Below, piece after piece: positions 1-10,000 of a stretch of DNA of 64,000 nucleotides. This stretch comes from Zanthoxylum bungeanum (taxonomy: Eukaryota > Streptophyta > Magnoliopsida > Sapindales > Rutaceae): NCBI GenBank assembly GCA_019454045.1, contig SKCR01021100.1:28759-92758 (forward strand). The letters are read 5' to 3'. The notes below the pieces were generated by a model. It saw nothing but the letters and a program-made list of their open reading frames with translations. It was not told the origin of the DNA and ran no database searches. The first letter of the stretch is position 1. The number at the start of each line of letters is the position of its first letter. A program made the position numbers and the translations under genes.

Positions 1-242
1 ATTTTTGCCTTGGCCGAATTTTGCGGAAAAAATATCTAGATATTTATTTTTTATTTCAATTTAATAAGTTTTAGTTAACTTGTTAAAGTTGTACACTACA
101 ACATTAAATAAATATTAACAAGTGTAACCAATCATATTAAGCAATTTCCTAACTTAATCATAACAAAAGATATTTATATTTTTAATTACTTTAATTACTT
201 AATAATTAAATAATTATTTAAATATAAATATTTTAAATATAT
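1..242 (-). mobile_element. Copia-type LTR remnant, left half (split by element 1)
   Basis: AT-rich sequence with no gene. The last 60 bases (AT-rich, ending in aaatatat) and the sequence resuming at 8232 (gtattatattta onward) are contiguous in a homologous LTR copy at 13240-13300. This piece is therefore read as the left part of one decayed copia LTR, family X here, reading on the minus strand and split by the insertion of element 1. Its true left edge lies outside the window. Confidence 0.55.
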
Positions 243-2319
243 TGACCGGCGTAAACACACACGTATAACGCAAGTGCACATATCGTTCAAGTAGTATAAA
301 AATATCGATCCCACGAGGACTTAATTCCTACTGTTGTTATTAATTATTGATACTATTTATTTACATGTATCTAATTATAGGGAGAAGGGAATTGATTGCT
401 TTTGGTTGGTTGAATGTGGTTTTGCAAAATAAAATAAAAACAGACTCAAAAGAAAATACTAAGGAAAATAAAAGAAAAGACTCAAGGATGTAGGGTCGTG
501 ACTCCACACAATATTATTAAAAAGATGAATTGAATCTCTTATTTATGTGTAATAGTTTAATTTGTTAACCTGGAACACGATGATATGCAAAAGCCTCTTC
601 CGATGGTCAGACGCAAATACCCAGTATAACCCATTTGAACCATATTCTTATGTCAACCAAATTACCTGGATTCATTAAGATTAAGTTCCAATTATGGCTA
701 CCCACGCCGGACAAGTATATTCCTATCCTGTAAGGAAATCTATTAAAGGGTTATCTATCCTCAAGGAAGATCGTGAGCTATAGAATTTAAGGCTGAAACC
801 TAAAATCCCTATGTCTAGTTCATTTTAAGTTTACCACATCAATCTTATTGGTGATCAGACAACAAGAAGCATTAAGCTTAAGACTCAATAAACAAACCTA
901 AAGAATTACCCATAAAAAGAAAATCAATCATTTAGCCTAGTAATATTGTGTTTCATTACTTCCCTAGAATAAAATAAAATGCTCGGGGTTAGAGGATCCA
1001 CTTTTAGAAATCTCAAATTATTATAATATGGAAATTGCCAGTATTATCCAATTAAGTTGAACCAGCCATAAAGGCGGTGTTATTATTTATCCATAAACCA
1101 GTCATATAGGCGGTAATTATCTGTCACCTAAAGACCAGCCATATAGGCGGTGTCACATTATGTTACATAATTAAAACCAGCCATTAACGCGGAATCAACT
1201 TTTAATCTATATTATTAAATCACAATTTCCATATTATAATTAAAGTGAGATTAATCTACCTTTACTATTTATAATTTAGAAATCTCTCTTATTATAATAT
1301 ATAAATATGTGTGATATTTACCAACCAGCCATATTGGCGGTATCCTGATTAAGTCAAATTAATAATTAAATACCAACCGACTAACCAAGCGGTATCCTCA
1401 TTAAGTCAGGTTAAAACCAGTTTAAAAATAATTACCAACCGACCAATATAGCGGTATCCTTATTAAGTCAGGTTTTAAATAATTTATATATTATAACTAA
1501 GGGAGATTAATCTAAATTATAAAAGTAAAAAGCTTCACCTTTACCCCAGGAGAAATTTAACTATAAAACTTAAAAGAAAAGAGAAGAAGAAGAAGAACTA
1601 TTATTACTACTAAAAATTAAAATACATAAATTAAATATTATTTATTTTTACAAAAACTAGATGCAATTATTTAAAAACTGGGAAAAACTCCCAAGGAAAG
1701 CACACCAAATGAAGTGACGAAGAGCCGAATTTATAGGAAAAATTTGGTACTGGCGTCGCGACGCGCGTTGATCTGCGACACATGTTGCTTGGCTTCGTGA
1801 GATCGTGACACGTGGCACTGTTATGTCGGCAGTTGACTTTTTGATGTCGGCAACATGTGATGGCGACACGTGTCCAGACGCATTTTAGTGTGATCCGCTG
1901 AGATTTTGACACGTGGCAGGTGCATTTTAGCGTAGATGATGATTGTCGGAATCTTAGGATGATGACATGTGGCAGGCGCAAGTTAGCAGATCGGCTGTGA
2001 TGGTGACACGTGGCACGACGTACGTTAGCAAAGTCAACTTTTCAGATTCTGAACCGTTGACCCGGCGCACGTTAGCATGGACTTGGTGCACGTTAGGCGT
2101 CGCGACGCCAAGGGTTTGGGCGACTCGACGCGGCCAATTACCGTATTGGCCTTTTTGCCAATTTTCACTGTTTTGCTCCAAATCACCTCCAGAATATCCT
2201 GAAACTTTATTTATCTATAAAATAACACAAAGCACATCAAAATATTCACAAGACTGAAGAAACTATACAAAATATTAAGTTAAATGAGTGGGAAATAGTG
2301 ATAGATTTACCACTCACCA
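243..2319 (-). repeat. 3' LTR of element 1
   Basis: About 2077 bp, directly repeated at 6139-8231. In + coordinates it opens tgaccggcg and closes cactcacca. It contains the G-box promoter block (about 1740-2125, four CACGTG left), the TATA box (around 1733) and the ccagcc..ggcggt subrepeats (1062-1458). Two of the six G-boxes in the 5' LTR are changed here to CACATG and CATGTG, both CpG-type transitions. Confidence 0.9.
1062..1458 (-). repeat. Dispersed subrepeats in the R/U5 part of the 3' LTR (ccagccatataggcggt)
   Basis: About seven imperfect copies of a 17-19 bp motif, accagccatataggcggt and variants such as accgaccaatatagcggtatcc, are spaced 30-150 bp apart near 1065, 1096, 1135, 1177, 1324, 1375 and 1437. 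The same array is in the 5' LTR at about 6953-7345. Three reverse-complement copies occur in the G2 LTR at 49008-49155, so the array is a shared family trait downstream of the TATA box and would be transcribed. Confidence 0.75.
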
Positions 2320-2331
2320 CTCCCCCAAACC
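2320..2331 (-). other. Polypurine tract of element 1
   Basis: The minus strand reads GGTTTGGGGGAG directly before the 3' LTR (start TGGTGAGTGG). This is the expected place and composition for the plus-strand primer of reverse transcription. Confidence 0.8.
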
Positions 2332-2875
2332 TAACATTTTGCTAGTCCTCGAGCAAAACACAAAAAATAACATAATAAAATTTAACTAAGCCACTTTCGT
2401 AGGGATCACGGTTGCATTTAGCGTTTGCAACAAGCCTTTAAACCCCTAGGTGTCCCTCGTGGACGAGTTGTAGTTTCGTGAGGGTTTACAACAATGATAC
2501 CCACAAATATTTTACAAAAGTAAAAAGGTAGTGAAACTAATGCACACAAAATCAAAAAGACAAGAGAAAATAGAATAAAGAAGTTAATGACTAATTAGGT
2601 GAAAATTCTACTCCAAGTTACTAGTTGTTTTGTTTCTTTTTAAATTACTGAATAAGTAAATTCTCCAATCATATTTACCATTCTTCATATACACAGCCAA
2701 CAAAATATTAATCAACTCATTTTTGCCCATAACACTCACAAGTGCAGTTGATAAGAGAGTAATATTTTTTTCCTAAGGTTTTATCAGAATTCACACCTTT
2801 TTGTAGTAATGAAATAAATTTTCTGATTTTTCTGAATTTTTCTTTGATTTTTCTCTATTTTTTATTTATATACAA

Positions 2876-2980
2876 CATCTTCCATCTATGTAACGAGCTT
2901 TGGGTCGGTGGCTCCCAAACCAGTTTGCTTTAGGGCACCAGGTGTTAAGACACCCCTACGGACTTAATTACTCAGACTTC

Positions 2981-3012
<32 letters not shown>

Positions 3013-3136
3013 TATATATATTTTGCAGCATCTTTGATCCATGTAGCGAGCTTTGGGCCAGTGACTCCCAAACCAGTTGGTTTTAGGGCACTAGGTGTTA
3101 AAACACCCTTACAGACTTAATAACTCGGACCTCAGA
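2876..3136. repeat. Imperfect direct duplication of about 105 bp separated by an AT microsatellite
   Basis: The block carrying gcgagctttggg, ctcccaaaccag and ggtgttaagacaccc occurs at 2876-2980 and again at 3029-3136 with scattered substitutions. The spacer at 2981-3020 is (AT)n with one aa interruption. The internal ggtgtta/taacacc-like pairs may fold into a small hairpin in each copy. Confidence 0.8.
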
Positions 3137-3564
3137 TTTTTTTTACTCCCTTGCTTTTTGAGATGCTTTCTCCAATTAAACTAGAGCACTGAATATTACA
3201 AACTTTTCAATTATAACTCATGTCTGTATATTACTATGCATATTGATAATACCTGCCAACTGAGTATATGAAGATCCATTTTAGTCCGTTTTATGGAGAA
3301 TTCACAAATTAAATAATTGAAAATGAAATAAACAAAAATTAACTTCTTTCAAAAATGGTTTAAGATACGTCTCAGAAGTTAAAACTCCTTACTCAGCCAT
3401 CTCTTACCAATTTCACATTTTTAGTCAAAATAAAAATACAAAAACGCAAAATATTTTTGTAATTTTTGAAAAATTTTCAATTTGTTTTTGTATTTTTCGA
3501 AAAATTTTGGCCTAAAATTAAAAATAAAACACAAACTAAAAACAAGGTACTGATCAACTAATTT

Positions 3565-3577
3565 CCTCCCCCAAACC
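3565..3577 (-). other. Second polypurine tract-like sequence
   Basis: The minus strand reads GGTTTGGGGGAGG, almost the same as the PPT beside the 3' LTR. It sits about 90 bp after the stop of the LOG-like fragment. It may be a secondary plus-strand initiation site or a leftover of an older 3' end; this is inference. Confidence 0.45.
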
Positions 3578-3664
3578 TAAATGAGACATTGTCCTCAATG
3601 TCTTAAATAGTATAAGAAGAGTTTAGAAGATAATACCTAGTTAGCTGAAATTCTATACGAAAAG

Positions 3665-4225
3665 TTAAAGGTTAAGATCCGGATTAATACGACGCCTCTT
3701 ACCACGATCGTCCTCGGACCAATTTATCTTTGAAAGGATAGGGTAAACTTGAGGTTCATAGGCTAAGAGTTGGTCAATTAGATTCGGAGCAGTTCTGGCA
3801 GTAAAAAGGAGTTCTTTCATAGGTTTTGACACGAACCCATTTCTCCGAGCATCATCAAGAAACACACAAAGAAAATCATAAAATCCTTCAACGTTGTACA
3901 GTCCAAGTGATTCTGGTGTATGTTCAGGTTCGCCCAAGATAGCACTATAAAAATTTCCTCCAATGTACCCAAGTCACCTGGCAAAGCAATAAAAGCATCA
4001 GCACGGTTAATCATTTCTACCAATCGTTCAGACATACCTGGCACGATCAGTTCCTCTCCGTTTGGTGGTTCAATAAGATTTGCTTCTGCCAAGGGTTTTG
4101 GGATGATTCCCAAAACGTGATTGCGTCCTTCCTATACAGCCTTTGAAACGATCCCCATTAGTCCAAGATTGCCTCCGCCATATATTAAGTGCATATTCCT
4201 TGCAGCTAAGACTCTTTTTTTTATA
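3665..4225 (-). pseudogene. Captured LOG-like (cytokinin riboside 5'-monophosphate phosphoribohydrolase) fragment
   Basis: LOG enzymes release free-base cytokinin from its riboside monophosphate. Reading the minus strand from 4225, the translation follows the LOG fold in order: LIYGGGNLGLMG (4150-4195), HVLGIIPK, a block with MSERLVEMI holding the conserved Arg, ADAFIALPGDLGTLEEIF (3945-4005), a WANLNIH strand, then LGLYNVEGFYDFL, a NGFVS block and TARTAPNLIDQL. It ends at a natural-looking stop after a basic tail finishing in DLNL. About 175-180 codons remain of a family that is usually 210-230 residues; the N-terminal nucleotide-binding start is missing. Breaks: an in-frame TAG near 4137 and a one-base shift near 3910. 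The family motif PGGxGTxxE reads PGDLGTLEE, so one Gly is Asp. No intron interrupts it although plant LOG genes have several, which suggests capture through RNA. It occupies the env-like position of element 1, between the pol remnant and the PPT. Confidence 0.8.
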
Positions 4226-4279
4226 TGTATTTATTTTTCAACTCTGGATACCTTCAAAAGTGCAATGACGGGCTGAATT

Positions 4280-4740
4280 TATAGAACCTGAAAAGGTTGA
4301 GTAATAATAGCACTAGTATCTCCCAGAGGACGTTTGTTTGCTAAACAACAAAAGAAATCATGAAAGGTCAAAAAGTCTGGATCCTGTCTACGAAAATAAA
4401 GATAATTATAACAAAAAAGCAAAACAAAGCAATAATTAAGGCAACGGAATTGTGTACGCAATACGCCATTCGCTTAGTATAAATTCATTATGATGTGTCT
4501 CAAGAATTAATTCTTTACTCAGCCATCACAAATGAATTAGCTCTCTTTTTTCTGATTGACAAACCCCATTCCTTCTGTTCTAAAAATGCTCCGTTTGCGC
4601 TTTTCCCTACAAAAATAACACACAAAATTAAAAACTCTACAACATGTATACACAAAATATAAAAACAAAAATTACAACAAATTGCATGGGTTGCCTCCCT
4701 GCTAGCGCTAAATTTTTCATCTTCAGCCAGACGTGACTGA
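4280..4740 (-). pseudogene. Degenerate tail of the element 1 polyprotein and post-pol region
   Basis: No full domain is readable. The minus strand carries GGGAGGCAACCCA (4686-4698), a motif I remember as common just after the integrase C-terminus in Athila-type elements; that is recall, not a search. Open frames at 4515-4784 and 4279-4461 are short, rich in Phe, Cys and Tyr, and not recognisable. They look like decayed non-coding or env-position sequence upstream of the LOG-like fragment. Confidence 0.4.
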
Positions 4741-4750
4741 AATCCATCTG

Positions 4751-6002
4751 TCAATGAGGTTTCAGCGTCGTTTTGGATGTCCAATTAAAGACAATCCCAT
4801 GAGAGTTGCTTTTGAAGGGTATTTTCCAACGGTAAAGTGGCAAAAAATATTTTGTCCCATTCAGTGTTTGTGCCACCTTTTTATTCTTTGTCGCTCCAGT
4901 GGTTCCTGAAAAGAAAGAAATAAAATCATGAGGTCTCGTATGGTGCTTTACTTGGAATGGAAGTTCCATTCTGTCAATCCTCTGGGTGATTTCTTTGAAT
5001 TGTACTCCCCGATACAGCGATGTTTCTTCTGAATGCTCTGAATTTTCAATTTGGTCTGACAGTTGCTCCTCCATTTGCTCTGTTTCTTGCTCCACCTTTT
5101 CTTCACAGATGTATTTGAAAATTTCCATATTTAGCTCTTTATCTGTCATCTATGAGATACATGCTTCAAAATTGTCAACCTGAGGATGAAAAGAAATGTC
5201 AGATTTTAGGTCTTCATCCTCTGAACTGGGTGAAATGATTGGCTCAGGTAGATCTTCTTCAAACATTTGTGCAATGGATGCTCAAAGATCTTCATTTTGA
5301 GGATACATAATTTCATCCTCATTTGTTGGTGCAGTTGGTACAAACAGCTCAGCTTCTTTGTCCTCGTCAGAGTCAGAATAATAAAAATCAAATTGAGACT
5401 TTGTTGGTTCAGGCTCCTGAACTGATACCTCAGATTCTTGATACTGCTCAGCCTCGTCCTCTATTATGATGTCATGATGAATCTCAGGATATTCGAAGGC
5501 TTCTTCAGTAGTATTTGAATTTGCTCCGTGAGATATGTGATTCAGATTATCCTTTTAATTGTCTAACTTGATCTGTCATCCTCTGTATAGACGCCGCTTG
5601 ACTCTGAATTTGTGCATCAAATTGAGCTTCCCGTTCCTCGAACCAATCTTTGAGCATGTGAATCAACTGATCTTCCTCTGATGGTTCTGATTGTTGATGA
5701 AGATCGTAGGTATATGGTGGATAAGATGGAAAATATGATGGTTCTTCGTACCTTGAATGATTCTGATAATTCTGCCACTTTGAAAAGTATATGCATTGAT
5801 CGCTCGGGTGGTTACCATCACATATAACACATCTCCCCATTTCGTTCTGATGAGCAAATGTAGTAGTGCTTGGTTCTGGCATCCAGTGATAATCGTTAGG
5901 CTGTACAACAGGCCTCAGAAAACTGAACTGTTGCTCCCAGATTTGGGGTTTTTCTTTTTCCAATAAAGCTCAAAATCTTTCAATCTCCCAATAATGTTCC
6001 AT
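4751..6002 (-). pseudogene. Broken gag and protease-linker remnant of element 1
   Basis: An ATG at 6002 opens a frame with one stop, followed by about 138 codons (5963-5547). These hold a zinc knuckle of the form CX2CX3HX4C (CVICDGNHPSDQC), a Tyr/Pro-rich stretch and a C-terminal coiled-coil-like segment (RMTDQVRQLKG). A frame change then leads into a very acidic stretch (5540-5160) with stops. The piece FEACIS-stop-MTDKELNMEI near 5150 matches LEACITNMTDNELDAEI in the pol linker of G2 (about 52590-52635). This shows that gag is joined to a protease/RT linker and that the catalytic pol domains were lost. It cannot make a working Gag. Confidence 0.65.
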
Positions 6003-6114
6003 TTTTCAATCACCTGAAAACAAAAGAAAGAAATAAAAATTACAGATAAAAATAAAGAAAATTAGATACATGTAAATTGGATAGCTTCAAAATTAAGAAC
6101 TCAAGAAACATAAG

Positions 6115-6132
6115 TCCCCGGCAACGGCGCCA
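6115..6132 (-). other. Primer binding site, tRNA-Asp type
   Basis: The + strand reads tccccggcaacggcgcca, identical to the 3' end of plant tRNA-Asp with CCA, so the element strand is its complement. It lies six bases from the 5' LTR end at 6139. tRNA-Asp priming is a hallmark of Athila-type elements. Confidence 0.9.
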
Positions 6133-6138
6133 AAAACT

Positions 6139-8231
6139 TGACCGGCGTAAACACACACGTATAACGCAAACGCACGTATCGTTCAAGTAGTATAAAAATA
6201 TCGATCTCACGAGGACTTAATTCCTACTGTTGTTATTAATTATTGATACTATTTATTTACATGTATCTAATTATAGGGAGAATGGAATTGATTGCTTTTG
6301 GTTGGTTGAATGTTGTTTTGCAAAATAAAATAAAAACAGACTCAAAAGAAAATACTAAGGAAAATAAAAGAAAAGACTCAAGGATTTAGGGTCATGACTC
6401 CACGCATATTATTAAAAAGATGAATTGAATCTCTTATTATGTGTAATAATTTAATTTGTTAACCTGGAACACGATGATATGCAAAAGCCTCTTCCGATGG
6501 TCAGACGCAAATACCCAGTATAACCCATTTGAACCATATTCCTATGTCAATCAAATTACCTGGATTCATTAAGATTAAGTTCCAATTATGGCTACCCACG
6601 CCCGACATGTATATTCCTATCCTGTAAGGAAATCTATTAAAGGGTTATCTATCCTCAAAGAAGATCGTGAGCTATTGAATCTAAGGCTGAAACCTAAAAT
6701 CCCTATGTCTAGTTCATTTTAAGTTTACCACATCAATCTTATTGGTGATCAGAAAACAAGAAGCATTAAGCTTAAGACTCAATAAACAAACCTAAAGAAT
6801 TACCCATAAAAAGAAAATCAATTATTAAGCCTAGTAATATTGTGTTTCATTACTTCCCTAGAATAAAATAAAATGCTGGGGGTTAGAGGATCCACTTTTA
6901 GAAATCTCAAATTATTATAATATGGAAATTGCCAGTATTATCCAATTAAGTTGAACCAGCCATAAAGGCGGTGTTATTATTTATCCATAAACCAGCCATA
7001 TAGGCGGTGATTATCTGTCACCTAAAGACCAGCCATATAGGCGGTGTCACATTATGTTACATAATTAAAACCAGCCATTAAGGCGGAATCAACTTTTAAT
7101 CCATATTATTAAATCACAATTTCCATATTATAATTAAAGTGAGATTAATCTACCTTTACTATTTATAATTTAGAAATCTCCCTTATTATAATATATAAAT
7201 ATGTGTGATATTTACCAACCAGCCATATTGGCGGTATCCTGATTAAGTCAAATTAAAAATTAAATACCAACCGACTAACCAGGCGGTATCCTCATTAAGT
7301 CAGGTTAAAACCAGTTTAAAAAATAATTACCAACCGACCAATATAGCGGTATCCTTATTAAGTCAGGTTTTAAATAATTTATATATTATAACTAAGAGAG
7401 ATTAATCTAAATTATAAAAGTAAAAAGCTTCACCTTTACCCCAGGAGAAATTTAACTATAAAACATACAAGAAAACAGAAGAAGAAGAACTATTATTACT
7501 ACTGAAAATTAAAATACATAAATTAAATATTATTTATTTTTACAAAAACTAGATGCAATCCTTTAGAAACAGGGAAAAACTCCCAAGGAAAGCACACCAA
7601 ATGAAATGACGAAGAGCCCAATTTATAGGCAAAATTTGGTACCGTCGTCGCGATACCAAGCCAGCGTCGCGACGCGCGTTGATCTGTGACACGTGTTGCT
7701 TGGCTTCGTGAGATCGTGACACGTGGCACTGTTATGTCGGTAGTTGACTTTTTGATGTTGGCAAAATGTGATGGCGACACGTGTCCAGGCGCATTTTAGT
7801 GTGATCCGCTGAGATTTTGACACGTGGCAGGTGAATTTTAGCGTAGATGATGATTGTCGGCATCTTAGGATGATGACACGTGGCAGGTGCAAGTTAGCAG
7901 ATCGGCTGTGACGGTGACACGTGGCACGACGCACGTTAGCAAAGTCAACTTTGCAGATTCTGACCCATTGACCCGGCGCACGTTAGCATGGACTTGGTGC
8001 ACGTTATGCGTCGCGACGCCAAGGGTTTGGGCGTCGCGACGCGACCAAATTACCGAATTGCCCTTTTTGCCAATTTTCACTGTTTTGCTCCAAATCACCT
8101 CCAGAATGTCCTGAAACTTTATTTATCTACAAAATAACACAAAACACATCAAAATATTCATAAGACTCAAGAAACTATACAAAATATTAAGTTAAATGAG
8201 TGGGAAATAGTGATAGATTTACCACTCATCA
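6139..8231 (-). repeat. 5' LTR of element 1
   Basis: About 2093 bp, TG...CA on the element strand, matching 243-2319 throughout. Its U3 (8231 to about 7630) holds the GC-rich G-box block, followed by the TATA box, the ggcggt subrepeats and a U5 closely matching that of G2. Open frames inside it (for example 7523-7934) are not genes. Confidence 0.9.
7621..8045 (-). promoter_or_regulatory. LTR promoter: TATA box with six upstream G-boxes and W-box cores
   Basis: The minus strand reads GCCTATAAAT (7621-7630), a good TATA box. Upstream on the element strand are six CACGTG palindromes, at 7690, 7720, 7778, 7821, 7877 and 7918, mostly in the context GACACGTGGC, the classic ABRE/G-box bound by bZIP factors. 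TTGAC cores (W-box, WRKY factors) occur at about 7744-7748 and, on the other strand, within gtcaactt near 7946. Palindromes gcgtcgcgacgc lie at about 8008 and 8031. GC and CpG content is much higher than in the rest of the LTR. Stress or ABA response is inferred from motif content only. Confidence 0.7.
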
Positions 8232-8820
8232 TAAATGTATTATATTTACTTTAAATAATCCAAATACATATATTAATGATACATGTCAAATATCATAATT
8301 TAAAATTTAATTAATGTGTATTTAATAAAATCATACATTAAATACAAATACACATTAATTACAAAATGACCATTAGGTCCATTTACATGTATTTTTCGTT
8401 TAACCATTATACAATTTATAAATAATCCGTATTATTCATAAAAGTTGCCCCAGTGCTCTACGAGTATATTTCATTAGTGAGACTCTCTAGGTTCTGGAAT
8501 CCAATTTCGTGTCCATAATCTACCCACCCGTAAATTATGACAAACACGGATAAACTCACTGAACGATACAGGCGGAGGACATTGCATACGTATAATCCAT
8601 CTGTCACATGTATCCGGATTATTCCAGAGATATTGATATAAACGTCAAATCTCTATAGATAAAATCACGTCGACGTTTCTAATAGTAATCTCTTAATAAC
8701 ACTTAGCATTCACTTCTACAGTATACCGCAGGCCTATGGATTTAACAGATTGCTAATTCCATATTGAATACTTATGCTCTGTACATAGAACTGACGGATC
8801 TTTTCTTGACACACATAGAA
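8232..8820 (-). mobile_element. Copia-type LTR remnant, right half (family X)
   Basis: Continues the LTR of 1-242 after the element 1 insertion. It aligns by eye with 13270-13860 and 11885-12400, sharing aaatacaaatacacattaat, gtgctctacgagtatatttc, gagactctctag and ctgacggatc. The match stops near 8815, inside the motif that reads acacacaggatatc in the other copies. No coding content. Confidence 0.65.
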
Positions 8821-10000
8821 GGGTTTCAAAAATAAAAATATCTGAGTAAGCCCAATGATAGGGACCAAATTGCAATTTTTGGGGGTCATATTGTAATTAT
8901 CAAAATTTTTTCTATAAATACCCCATAATTTCCAGAAATTGCAAAAAATTTCATAGTTCCCTCATCTTCTCCAAACACACCCCGTCTCTAAAAGTTGAAG
9001 GAGCGACGGCACCAGGAGAGGCGTCCGGCCACCTACGTCTAAAACAATTAAAACAGCGAGAAATGGAGGTGAAGACACACGCAAATAGGTTTGTCGATCT
9101 CGGCTCATCACATCGTTCACGGTCCGAACCACCCGCCAAATCGACGGTGATGGATATTTTGTTCCGTTAATGGTTGCATGCGAAACGAGGAAAAAAGATT
9201 CAGATGAATAGTGACCAATAGTGAACGGTAGCTCTGATTGGAATTCTGCCAATTCCAATGCGTTCATGGGATCGTTTGGAGTCCGTATATGCCCTCGAAA
9301 TATCGGTATGACCTTCCGGTAAAAATCCGTAATTTTCAAGTTTTCCATTAAATATTCGGATGTATCCGGCAGTTTTGTAGAGTAGCATAATGATATAAAT
9401 TGAATTGTTTGAGTATTAGTATATTGAATATTAGTATTCGGTAGAATCCAAGTGAAAATGGAACGAGTTTGATCGATCCGATAGAATATGCAAGTTTTCG
9501 ATAAAAGTAGTTTTTTGCGTATAAAGATGTGTTTTGGTTTTGATGATAGTTATGAGTTATTTATGATATTACGAAATTATTTAGTTAAATACGAGAAGGT
9601 TCTAAGGGTTCGGGACCATTCCGTAGCGTTTACGGAAACTTTTTCGGAAGATTTTCCAAAAATGTGTAAACCGAGAATTTAAGTTAACTGATGACTTGGG
9701 CTTGTTTATAATGATGTTTTAAGATTGCTGAAATTAAAAGTATTGAAATCGGACTTGATTTGGCTGTTCCGGAAAGATTTGGGATTTTGTCGTAGTTTAT
9801 TCGAGAACTCTGTAAGTCGTGATTTTGACGGTATTTCGCCATTTGTTTTGAAAGATGTAACTAGGACCTGGAGTGCTCGCGAAGCCAAGTAAGTAACTCA
9901 TGCGATGAGTTCTCGAATTGTTCATTTCATAGTTTTTTAAACACATATAAATATATATGTGTGTGTGGAGATGATTGAAAGTTTAGGATAGTTACAAGAT
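8821..10000 (+). mobile_element. Probable Ty3/gypsy LTR remnant with TATA box (Tekay/Del-like, tentative)
   Basis: No gene. tctataaatacccc (8911-8924) is a good TATA box, followed by an untranslated-leader-like stretch and, at about 9885, gccaagtaagtaactc, which resembles the splice-donor-like motif inside Tekay/Del LTRs. Both limits are uncertain; the left one abuts the family X remnant. The assignment rests on layout rather than a matching second copy. Confidence 0.35.

Larger units (their letters stand above)
2332..3664 (-). other. 3' non-coding region of element 1
   Basis: No credible coding sequence. It holds an imperfect direct duplication (2876-2980 and 3029-3136), the AT microsatellite between those copies, and an internal PPT-like tract at 3565-3577. 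The region lies between the stop of the LOG-like fragment and the PPT. Confidence 0.6.
243..8231 (-). mobile_element. Element 1: Athila-like Ty3/gypsy LTR retrotransposon, non-autonomous, carrying a LOG-like gene fragment
   Basis: Order in element orientation: 5' LTR (8231-6139), PBS complementary to tRNA-Asp, broken gag and pol remnant (6002-4280), LOG-like fragment (4225-3665), long 3' non-coding region, PPT, 3' LTR (2319-243). Both LTRs have TG...CA ends. The flanks are tatat (238-242) and taaat (8232-8236), an imperfect 5 bp TSD. The internal region is only about 3.8 kb, far shorter than full Athila elements. No reverse transcriptase or RNase H domain is visible, and integrase is at most a tail. 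The element must have been mobilised in trans by a relative such as G2 at 48069, which shares its LTR ends, U5 and PBS. The LTRs differ by a few percent by eye, so the insertion is not very recent. Confidence 0.85.

Noticed and set aside
1324..1460. Possible CRISPR-like spaced repeats
   Set aside because: Plant nuclear DNA; repeat units are imperfect, spacing irregular, and they lie in an LTR with a matching second copy.
1667..2257. Frames in both strands of the GC-rich LTR block
   Set aside because: They overlap the G-box promoter block and differ in extent between the two LTRs; non-coding regulatory sequence.
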